A program made the position numbers and the translations under genes. Shown piece after piece: positions 53,075 through 60,794 of a stretch of 64,000 nt of DNA (positions are counted from its first letter, which is position 1; the number at the start of each line of letters is the position of its first letter). The stretch is taken from assembly GCA_017164015.1 (NCBI GenBank), contig CP071065.1, positions 7,221,501 to 7,285,500 on the forward strand, in the 5' to 3' direction. The notes under the pieces are model-generated. The model saw only the letters and a list, made by a program, of their open reading frames with translations. It did no database searches and had not been told where the DNA came from. This DNA is from Nostoc sp. UHCC 0702. GTDB lineage: Bacteria; Cyanobacteriota; Cyanobacteriia; Cyanobacteriales; Nostocaceae.

Positions 53075-53794
53075 ATGAAAGTAGCAAAAAAATTAGGGTT
53101 CGTTGTTTTTGGTATAACCAGTACTATTGTTAGTACTGCTGTGATTACTGGTACTGACATTTCCAAAGCTCAAGCAGCACAAATAAATCTTGTGCAGAAT
53201 GGAGGTTTCGAGGCAGATCCGCTTGTAGATCCTGACTATGACCCCACGCTACCTAATCCTTTTATTACCGGGTGGAATAATGATAGTCAGTTTTATGGTG
53301 GCTATACGAATCGTCTATCAAACTATCCCAACCCTGCGACTAATGGTTTATTGAGTGTACATCTGGGCTACACTCCCCCCGATAGTTTTGCTTATCTGTC
53401 ACAGACTCTGGCTACACACAAAAATAATGAATACCAACTAACTTTTTCCTTAGCCTCCGCCGAAGAAGCACCTCGTCTTAACAACTTATTTCAAGTATAT
53501 GCAGGTGGAAGCAAGATTTTTGAGCTAACAGACCTGGTCTTAGATCCCGCACAACCTTATAAACAATACAGCGTTAATTTTGTAGCCACATCCAAAGCTA
53601 CAGATTTAAAGTTTGCAACTCAAGTTGGACATGACTGGTTAAACTTAGATGATGTCAGTGTCTACAAAGTAGAAGATGACAATGCACAGGGTACAGGAAG
53701 CACGGCTGTACCTGAACCAACGGCTGTCGGTGGAATTGCAGTTGCAGGCTTAGTAGGAAGCTGGCTGAAGCGTAAGAAATTAGCTAATTCCTAG
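53075..53794 (+). CDS. PEP-CTERM sorting-signal protein (DUF642-like)
   Basis: 239 residues from ATG 53075 with TTTGGAG at 53059-53065. Signal peptide to about 35 (KLGFVVFGITSTIVSTAVI). The mature part begins INLVQNGGFEADP, the usual opening of beta-sandwich carbohydrate-binding DUF642-type domains. The C-terminus is a PEP-CTERM signal: VPEPTAVGGI, a hydrophobic stretch and WLKRKK. Such proteins are processed by exosortase and go to the cell surface or the exopolysaccharide layer. No exosortase gene in the window. Followed by a strong palindromic terminator. Confidence 0.82.
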   Translation: MKVAKKLGFVVFGITSTIVSTAVITGTDISKAQAAQINLVQNGGFEADPLVDPDYDPTLPNPFITGWNNDSQFYGGYTNRLSNYPNPATNGLLSVHLGYTPPDSFAYLSQTLATHKNNEYQLTFSLASAEEAPRLNNLFQVYAGGSKIFELTDLVLDPAQPYKQYSVNFVATSKATDLKFATQVGHDWLNLDDVSVYKVEDDNAQGTGSTAVPEPTAVGGIAVAGLVGSWLKRKKLANS

Positions 53795-53862
53795 TATATA
53801 TGGTGTTCCCATTCTCTATCAGTAACTGTGCCAGCTATTAAGTTGATGTTCCCTAGAGTACT

Positions 53863-53886
53863 AAAGACGCGAAATTTCGCGTCTTT
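53863..53886 (+). terminator. Palindromic terminator after the PEP-CTERM gene
   Basis: AAAGACGCGAAATTTCGCGTCTTT, a perfect 24-bp palindrome 68 bp after the stop codon, with GC-rich middle. Confidence 0.65.
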
Positions 53887-54010
53887 AGGGACTTACAAAT
53901 CAAAAAATATCCCACTTTTCACAGTCATCAGTCATCAGGAGCCAGTGCATTGAGCGGGTTTGCCGACTTGAAGCACCTGGCGTTCATCAGTCAGCAACTT
54001 TAACCCAGAT

Positions 54011-54102
54011 AGGACTTACGCATCAAGTACGAAATGTAGGGGCAATTCATGAATTGCCCCTACGGAAAATCAAGGCTTTCACTACCTTTTTGCGTAAGTC
54101 CT
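54011..54102. mobile_element. MITE, 92 bp, copy A
   Basis: Terminal inverted repeats AGGACTTACGCA/TGCGTAAGTCCT and an internal GGGGCAATTCATGAATTGCCCC palindrome. Differs from copy B (56229-56320) by one base (ACTACC versus ACTGCC). No coding capacity. Confidence 0.85.
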
Positions 54103-54130
54103 GCCAGATAATTTATTTCTTGGAGTTATT

Positions 54131-56038
54131 TTACGCAGTGAAACTGTTTGCTGCGGTTTGTGTTATAATGTTTCGCACTTCGGCTTCTGTTAGACCTTTA
54201 TTCGCACTCAGCATCAAGGCTACTACCCCAGCAACATGAGGAGTTGCCATCGATGTTCCGTCCGAAAAACCATACTTATTACTAGGAAGTGTAGAATAAA
54301 CATCAACACCTGGGGCTGTAACGTAGCTAAGTAGGTCATTTCCAGCTAGGTTAGATAAGTCAGCCATATTTCCATATTTATCGACTGCTCCAACAGCCAG
54401 CCCCCAGTATGAAGCATAGCTAGCAGGATAGTATGGTTTTGACTGACTTGCATTCCCTGCTGCCATGACAACGATCGCACCCTTGCTGCTAGCATATTGA
54501 ACAGCTGATTGAACATCAGTATTAGGCTGCTCTTTTCCTAAGCTCAGGTTAATCACATTCGCGCCATTGTCCGCAGCATAACGAATGCCTTTGGCGATCG
54601 CACTATCAGAGCCTGAACCATCATCACGTAAAACCTTAACTGGCATAATCTTGGCATTATAGGCAATGCCTGTCACACCAAAATTATTCTTTACCCCTGC
54701 AATAGTGCCAGCAACATGAGTGCCATGACCATTTTTGTCTAAGGTGTTGTTGTTGTTGTCAACAAAGTTCCAGCCATAAACATCATCAACATAACCGTTA
54801 CCATCATCATCTTTACCGTTGCCTGCAATTTCCTTTGTATTTTTCCAGATATTAGCGCTCAAATCCCGATGGTTGCGGTCAACCCCACTATCCACAACGG
54901 CCACAGTAATTCCTTGACCTGTATATCCTTTTGCCCAGACTTCTGGCGCTTTGATCAGGTCTGCTCCCCAATTGCGACTCCCCAAGTCAGGAACGTCAGC
55001 AAAAGTAGCCTGACCTAAAGCTCTCGCCACTGCTGCTGCTGCATTAATCAAGCCGTAGCCATTAGTAGAACTAAAACTATTGTTGACACTGATAGCTTTA
55101 GCAAAGACATTATTGCTTTCATCGGTTTCAATGACATTGTTGTAGCCATCAGCTTTGTACAACAGATAATAACTACCTGGGGCGATATTCTTAACAATGC
55201 TGAGTGAGGATGTTTGTGAACTGTAAGCACCTGCTGCAATACTTTCAACCTCGTTTGAGCCTAAATAAAGATCATCATCGCTCACAGTTCTATCATTGGA
55301 CAAATAAAACATGGTGGAGCTAGGAAAAGCATTTCCAACACCTTGATTGTTAATTTCATAACTGATTTGAAAGCTTTCTCCAACAGATACTGAACTAGGA
55401 GCCGAAGCCTTTTCAACTATCAGGTCTGTCTTAATCAGATCGATATTGATGGATTTAGCAAAGATGTTATTGTTTTCATTACTTTCAATAACATCTCCAT
55501 TGCCATCAGCTTGACATATCAAATAATAACTACCTGCGGCAATACCATTGTTGATGTTGAGCGTAGTTGATGCTGAACTATAAGCACCTGCTGCAATACT
55601 ATCAACGTAGTCTGAGCCTAAGTAAATATCATCATCGCTGACGTTTTTATCCTGAGATAGATAAAAAAGAGTATAGCTAGAAAAGGCATTTTCAGTACCT
55701 TGGTTTTTGACTTGATAGTCTAATTTGATAGTGTTACCGACAGACGTTGAACCAGAAAATTCAGCATTTTGCACTATTAGGTCTGGCTGGGCAGGACTAA
55801 TAGCAATGGTTTGAGCAATAAAATTACTATTTTGATTATTTGAGATAGTTGTATTAGACGTACTATTATTTGATAATAATACACTGCTTTTCTGAACTAA
55901 AAAATTACTATAAAGGCTTGAGCTTAATATATCGGTACTAGTGGATTGACAATTATAGGAATTAGTATGCTCTTCAAAAGAGTTACCTTTTCTAGTAAGT
56001 TGATGAATAATGCTGCTATTTTCTTGTGTAAATTTCAC
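54131..56038 (-). CDS. S8-family subtilisin-like protease with CARDB repeats
   Basis: 635 residues. N-terminal about 85 residues are low complexity without a clear signal peptide. Two CARDB-like domains (about 90-200 and 205-320), each with the ESNENNN/ETDESNN element and a DDDxYLGS motif. The catalytic domain follows, with Asp in ITVAVVDSGVD (about 383), His in NGHGTHVAGTIAG (about 438) and Ser in DGTSMATPHVAGV (about 597). All catalytic residues are present. It is probably secreted by a non-classical or type I route. Between two direct copies of the same MITE. Confidence 0.85.
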   Translation of the reverse strand: MKFTQENSSIIHQLTRKGNSFEEHTNSYNCQSTSTDILSSSLYSNFLVQKSSVLLSNNSTSNTTISNNQNSNFIAQTIAISPAQPDLIVQNAEFSGSTSVGNTIKLDYQVKNQGTENAFSSYTLFYLSQDKNVSDDDIYLGSDYVDSIAAGAYSSASTTLNINNGIAAGSYYLICQADGNGDVIESNENNNIFAKSINIDLIKTDLIVEKASAPSSVSVGESFQISYEINNQGVGNAFPSSTMFYLSNDRTVSDDDLYLGSNEVESIAAGAYSSQTSSLSIVKNIAPGSYYLLYKADGYNNVIETDESNNVFAKAISVNNSFSSTNGYGLINAAAAVARALGQATFADVPDLGSRNWGADLIKAPEVWAKGYTGQGITVAVVDSGVDRNHRDLSANIWKNTKEIAGNGKDDDGNGYVDDVYGWNFVDNNNNTLDKNGHGTHVAGTIAGVKNNFGVTGIAYNAKIMPVKVLRDDGSGSDSAIAKGIRYAADNGANVINLSLGKEQPNTDVQSAVQYASSKGAIVVMAAGNASQSKPYYPASYASYWGLAVGAVDKYGNMADLSNLAGNDLLSYVTAPGVDVYSTLPSNKYGFSDGTSMATPHVAGVVALMLSANKGLTEAEVRNIITQTAANSFTA

Positions 56039-56121
56039 TTCGATACTTTTATTGATGAATCATTAATTAATACCTAAGTACTATCCAACTGAAAGTCGAA
56101 TTGTATACTGAAAATCTACAA

Positions 56122-56137
56122 TACCAACATAGTTGGA
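56122..56137. promoter_or_regulatory. Palindrome CCAAC-ATA-GTTGG upstream of the subtilase
   Basis: Read in context TACCAACATAGTTGGA. Same arm pattern and ATA spacer as the palindrome upstream of the ModA-like gene (51864-51882). About 85 bp before the subtilase start. Confidence 0.4.
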
Positions 56138-56221
56138 AAAAGTCAATTAATGTCATTAAAACTTGACTTTTACAGTCCTTGCAGGAAGCCCCCCAGGTTC
56201 CGTTCCTCTACGTGGCGATAA

Positions 56222-56723
56222 ATGTTGTAGGACTTACGCATCAAGTACGAAATGTAGGGGCAATTCATGAATTGCCCCTACGGAAAATCAAGGCTTTCAC
56301 TGCCTTTTTGCGTAAGTCCTGAGAGTTTTTCTCGATACTAATATTCTAGTTTATGGGTATTCTCAGGATGAACCCGATAAACAACAGCGTGCCATTGAGT
56401 GTGTTCAATCAGGTGACGTTTGGATTAGCACACAAGTTTTCAATGAAACAATTAATGTTTTCAAACGGAAGTTTCTGTTAGAATACTCTCAAATTAAGGC
56501 TGTTTTTGAAGAATTGACCGAACACTTTGAAATTGCGATTGTGTCCGTTACCACCATTGAAATGGCTTTGAATTTTGCGGAACGTTATCAGTATAGTTAC
56601 TTTGATAGCTTAATTGTAGCGAGTGCCTTAGAAGTGGGTTGTCAGATTCTCTACAGCGAAGATTTACAAGATTGTCAGCAGATAGATCATCAATTAACAA
56701 TTATTAATCCTTTTCATTATTAA
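56222..56723 (+). pseudogene. PIN-domain gene disrupted by a MITE
   Basis: From 56322 an open frame reads RVFLDTNILVYGYSQDEPDK, WISTQVFNETINVFKRK and YSYFDSLIVASAL, a complete PIN domain with its acidic residues. No start codon exists in frame before it, because the MITE (56229-56320) lies immediately upstream. ATG TTG stands directly on the other side of the MITE (56222-56227). Removing 56228-56321 (the MITE plus one base on each side) rejoins MLRVFLDTNILVY in frame. The later TTG at 56514 would give only a fragment. Without a start the toxin is almost certainly silent. Confidence 0.75.
56229..56320. mobile_element. MITE, 92 bp, copy B (inside a PIN gene)
   Basis: Same 92-bp sequence as copy A with one substitution and the same orientation. 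It sits after the second codon of a PIN-domain gene. No target duplication longer than one base can be seen. Confidence 0.88.
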
Positions 56724-56927
56724 TATTTGGGGATAACTCGACTTTAGCAGCATTCGGTTATTCAGTGCGATCGCCCTTCTCCCCACAAACAAGCCATCGC
56801 CTCCCGTCAACAAATCATACTCTTGTAAAAAAGCGATCGCTCTCCCATAGATAGAGATGTTCCCCCTCTCCCTACACAAAAGCGAACTAACAAGCCAGTG
56901 CTTACGTTATCAAATTTGCCAGTATTT

Positions 56928-57212
56928 TCAATACACTTCATCATGACTGCCAATATCAAGTAAGAGAATTTCTTGATCTCCTGACTCTGGATTTTCAACA
57001 AAGTCAAATACAATCCGGCAATCATACTCCACAGTACAAGCCCAAGAACCAGCTAACTCCCCTTTAAGTTTGTGTGTTTGCAGTGATGAATCAAAAGAGT
57101 TTTCTGCTAAAAGTGTCAAGACAGCCTCAACTTTGGGCTGTAACTCCGGGTGTTTTCGGTTCAGGGTTTTATAAGCACGTTTAAAAGAGTTAGCAAAAGT
57201 GATAATTTTCAA
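56928..57212 (-). CDS. RelE/YafQ-type toxin
   Basis: 94 residues: ITFANSFKRAYKTLNRKHPE at the N-terminus, HKLKGELAGSWACTVEYDCR in the middle and LLDIGSHDEVY at the C-terminus, matching mRNA-interferase toxins of the RelE/YafQ/YoeB type, including the C-terminal HDEVY catalytic region. Its start overlaps the antitoxin stop (ATGA). Probably a functional type II toxin. Confidence 0.85.
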   Translation of the reverse strand: MKIITFANSFKRAYKTLNRKHPELQPKVEAVLTLLAENSFDSSLQTHKLKGELAGSWACTVEYDCRIVFDFVENPESGDQEILLLDIGSHDEVY

Positions 57213-57421
57213 CTGTTTAGCTCTGCAATCACTTCATTAACTGTGCCTCGAAAGACGTTTCCTTTCTTGTAGTCTTGTTTTCCTTGTGCAATGTTAGCAG
57301 CAATTTCGGCACGACGGCGATCGCTAAGTCTTCGGTGCATGATCCCAAGCAGAGCGGTTTGTTCGTCTACAGACAGGGTTTCGATCGCGTCTAAAATGCT
57401 GTCAAATGTTGAGGTTTGCAT
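57209..57421 (-). CDS. Antitoxin of the RelE-type pair
   Basis: 70 residues, helical and charged: FDSILDAIETLSVDEQTALL, then RRRAEIAANIAQGKQDY. This is the short antitoxin usual with cyanobacterial RelE-like toxins. Overlaps the toxin start by four bases, so the two are coupled. No clear DNA-binding motif is visible. Confidence 0.8.
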   Translation of the reverse strand: MQTSTFDSILDAIETLSVDEQTALLGIMHRRLSDRRRAEIAANIAQGKQDYKKGNVFRGTVNEVIAELNS

Positions 57422-57544
57422 AGTAAGTTAGATTTGGAAGCTCTGATGGCTTTGCCTTATTTTACTGCTTTTTAATGTGGTTTGCCGATTGAGATAAATG
57501 CAGATATGCAAAAAATGGAAGCGATCGCACTCTCACAAAAAGGC

Positions 57545-57682
57545 GATCACCTCCCGTCAAAACATTGTACTCTTGTCAAGAAAAAGCGATCGCCCCCGTC
57601 AACAAATCGTACTCTTGTAAAACAGCGATCGCCCCGTAAACAAATCATACTCTTGTAAAAAAGCGATCGCTCTCAAGTTTAG
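57545..57682. repeat. Repeats of about 40 bp ending in HIP1 sites
   Basis: Three consecutive units of type CGTCAACAAATCGTACTCTTG then TAAAA(A/C)AGCGATCGC. A fourth copy lies at 56805-56840. Units differ by substitutions and are not separated by unique spacers. Confidence 0.7.
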
Positions 57683-57960
57683 AGAATTGTATAAATCGCA
57701 CCTAAAATTGAGAAGTGTGTTTAGCTTTGGCTAAGGCACCCTACAAGAGCAGGTGATCGCACTGGGAAAATCTTGTTTAAAATGGCGATGTCTGGGTTGG
57801 GCGTAGCGATCGCTCTCTTATAAATAAAAAACAAGCGCACCATAATTACATTTTAGAGGGTACGTTTACAAAGTAACGCACCCTACAAAATTAGGTGATC
57901 ACACTATTTTAGCCTAGACAGTCCACTACAAGAACAGGAGCATTTTTTTGGGCTTATATC
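57683..57960. other. HIP1-rich spacer
   Basis: Several GCGATCGC sites and two copies of a GGTGCGTT...AACGCACC-type repeat (about 57730 and 57865). No gene. Confidence 0.5.
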
Positions 57961-59259
57961 TTAAAATGCATTTTTGTATGCCCATATCTTAAAAGGCTTT
58001 GCACCGGAACCTTGATGCCGATAGCTCTTGGCATAGAATACGGCATTAGGATCAGCATATGGCTTTTTCCATTGCACAACTAAGCGATACCAGTAGTAAC
58101 CGTTGCTGTTGATGGCTGGCCCCTCCACGAAACGGCTTCCATTCCATCCAAGGTATTTGGAGCCACCCAAAATTGACTCTGGATAAATTGCCACATCAAC
58201 TTCTCCTGCTCCTGGTCCGCCGACACAGATATAGGAAACGCAATTAACATCTGTGGATGGCCCAGCTACTAACACTGTCAGCAGTCCCTTAGTACTGGGC
58301 GGATTAACGCTGTCAACACATTGGTCGGCGGAATTAAATATGCCACCTTCTATTGGGTTTAAAGTCCATGCTGGGCAATCGAATACGGCCTTTGCCCAAT
58401 CGTTACCAGAGTTAGCAATTACAGGCTCATATTGATACTCAGTATTTAGGAATGGTGGTTTAGGTATAGGATCGGGAAGAGAAAACTTGACAAAAAATGG
58501 ATGGTTTCTACCAATGCCAGAATCGACAATTTGATTCAGTTTTCCCCAATTAACACCGTCGTTAGAAGTATAAAAATCGGTTCCAGCACATTTATTTGAA
58601 GATAACGTAGGACAAGCATAGGTCAGGTTAAATTTAGAACCTGTAGGAGTGGTGTATGTTACCTCTCCCTCCGTTCCTACTGTCCCTGGGTAATCTTGTA
58701 TCCAAAACCGTCCTTTTTTTCCGGGAGGAATTGAGGTTGGAGGCTCTACAACATAATAGCCATGTTTAGCACTAAAATTACTCCGTGTTAATTCAGTAGT
58801 ACCAGAGGTGTTATCAACTATTACGTAACAGGAAAAATCTTCGGATTGCAGACCTACAACTGAATCTTGACTCGCTTGATTTGGTTGAATTTTGTAGTTA
58901 CCATTCTGGTTAATCACTTCCAGAACCTTTGCCTTGCAGTTAACGGTGTCTATCTCGATAAAAGTTGAATGGTGAGTACTAATATCAGGTTTGGAAGGAC
59001 ACTCGAATCCACTGTTAACGTATTGAATCAAAGCATTCTTCAGCCCAGATATTGCTGTATGAGTATGTCCCATAACCACAAGGTCTGTTCCGGGATATAA
59101 GGCGAGTTTTTGAGCAAACCATCCCATATACCAGCCCTTAGCATCAGCTATAGCTGCTTTAGCTGCTTCTAATTTACCATATTTAGTCACCCAGCTATTC
59201 TGCAATTCTTTGTAAACATCTTTAGCTTCTGTAATAGTTGTTGTTCTACCATCAGCCAA
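57961..59259 (-). pseudogene. Truncated metallophosphoesterase fused to aegerolysin-like domain
   Basis: 432 open codons from TTG. The first part ends in LVVMGHTHTAISGLKNALIQ, the GHTHT motif at the C-terminal end of a calcineurin-like phosphoesterase; the N-terminal metal-binding motifs are missing. The middle has YYVVEPPTSIPPGKKGRFWI, GTEGEVTYTT and FNLTYACPTLSSNKC, resembling aegerolysins (membrane-lipid-binding proteins). The C-terminal 200 residues are secreted-type, with several Cys, and not recognised. Upstream a stop closes the frame within about 25 bp, and a lone TPR remnant lies beyond. I read it as a 5-prime truncated gene. Confidence 0.6.
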
Positions 59260-59400
59260 TCTAATTGGCTGATTCTTTGACGCAAAAAAATATCTGTGTA
59301 TGCTAACAAGTTTTTCCTCCCCACACTTTTTAGACGTTTTCCCACCCCAATTTGTGAATTTTTTGAGTTAGAGGCAAATTTTCTCCCCAAAAATTCCCCC

Positions 59401-59627
59401 TCAACGCCTACACTCCTTGATATTTTTAGCTTTCAGCCTCTGCAAAGTCTTTTCTACTTCCCCACGCGCTGGATACAACAACTGCTGACTCAAAGCACTT
59501 TCATAAGCTTGTATCGCTCCTGACTTGTCCCCTAAACCTATTAAGGCTCTACCTAACCAGTAATTAGCTGTAGCTGGGTTAAGAGCTTTTTCAATCAATA
59601 ATTCAGTTAAATTCAGGACTTTGAAAA
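59401..59627 (-). pseudogene. TPR-protein C-terminal remnant
   Basis: Frame without start, reading NPATANYWLGRALIGLGDKS and GAIQAYESALSQQ, one tetratricopeptide unit, then TLQRLKAKNIKE and stop. Upstream the frame closes at TGA. Probably the tail of a larger TPR protein lost during the same rearrangement as the neighbouring phosphoesterase. Confidence 0.5.
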
Positions 59628-59805
59628 TTCAGTTTAATTCAGGCAATATAAAAAACGATAAATATGGGAGAGTTAGCACTGATCCAGGTTTTAAGTATCT
59701 AAAAATACCAGTGTTTACCAAATTCAACACCAGCTATCAATATCAATAAAGACGAGCGCTGAACGTGGGATAAGTACTGCTTTTACAAGTTTAAAATACT
59801 GAAAA

Positions 59806-60789
59806 TTAAGGGGAAAAAGGGTAGATAGAAATTGTCGGCGATGATTGTTTGTTGTAGGGCTGAACGCGATCGCGTCCTTGTGTTTTTGCTTGATACAAGG
59901 CTCGATCAGCCGCAGCAATAATTGTTTGAAAGTTAGAATTGGGCTGAGGAATTTCTGTTGCCACCCCAGCACTAATGCTGACATCAGAACTAACTTGTGA
60001 ATTTTTATGAGGAATTGCCAGCGTTCTGACAGCATAACAAATTGTTTGGGCTAAAATAAGAGCGCCCTCTGCATCTGTTTGAGGTAGAATTACAGCAAAT
60101 TCCTCGCCTCCATAACGGGCAACTAAATCAGCAGGGCGTTTCACAGTATTTTTGATCGCTTGAGCAATTTCTTGAAGACAGCGATCGCCTGCTTGATGTC
60201 CATAAGTATCGTTATATGATTTAAAAAAATCAACATCGCAGAGGATGAGAGATAAAGGCAATTGCTCCCGTGCCAGGCGTTGCCACTCTTGGGCACAATA
60301 CTCTTCAAATCGGCGGCGATTAGCTACTTGAGTTAACTCATCGATAGTTACTAATCGCTGCAATTCTTGGTTAGCTGCTTCTAGTTTTTGCTGAAGCTGA
60401 GATTGCTGAATCAAGCGTTTTACCCGCTGACGCAAAACTGGCCAGTGGATTGGTTTGGTAACATAATCGATCGCACCTACTTCAAATGCACGGTCAACAG
60501 ACTCTTGATCCTCCAGCCCTGTAATCATTAAAATAGGAGTGTACTTACTAGCATCTAGAGATTGTAACTGAGTGCAGCAATCGAATCCATCCATATCTGG
60601 CATAATTGCGTCAAGTAGCACTATATCAGGATGCAGTTGCTGAAAAACAATTAAAGCTTCTCTACCATCTTGAGCTTCTGCCGTGCGATATCCTTCATAC
60701 TGTAGGGAAAGTCGCAACTGCATCCGCATAAAAGGTTCATCATCAACAATTAGAACTAAAGATTGCTCTTCTGGAGGAATGGTGTTCAT
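59806..60789 (-). CDS. Response regulator with diguanylate cyclase (GGDEF) domain
   Basis: 327 residues. Receiver 1-125 with LVLIVDDEPFMRMQL, phosphoacceptor in DIVLLDAIMPDMDGF (about 57) and Lys in YVTKPI. A coiled-coil linker (LQQKLEAANQELQRL) leads to the GGDEF domain: ITIDELTQVANRRRFEEY-type opening (VTIDELTQVANRRRFEEY) and ARYGGEEFAVILPQ with intact GGEEF active site. Synthesises cyclic di-GMP when activated. Starts 5 bp after the hybrid kinase stop, so the kinase is the likely partner. Confidence 0.92.
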   Translation of the reverse strand: MNTIPPEEQSLVLIVDDEPFMRMQLRLSLQYEGYRTAEAQDGREALIVFQQLHPDIVLLDAIMPDMDGFDCCTQLQSLDASKYTPILMITGLEDQESVDRAFEVGAIDYVTKPIHWPVLRQRVKRLIQQSQLQQKLEAANQELQRLVTIDELTQVANRRRFEEYCAQEWQRLAREQLPLSLILCDVDFFKSYNDTYGHQAGDRCLQEIAQAIKNTVKRPADLVARYGGEEFAVILPQTDAEGALILAQTICYAVRTLAIPHKNSQVSSDVSISAGVATEIPQPNSNFQTIIAAADRALYQAKTQGRDRVQPYNKQSSPTISIYPFSP

Positions 60790-60794
60790 TGTTC

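Noticed and set aside
59724-60035. 103-codon ORF antisense or out of frame with the GGDEF gene
   Set aside because: Shadow of the real gene.
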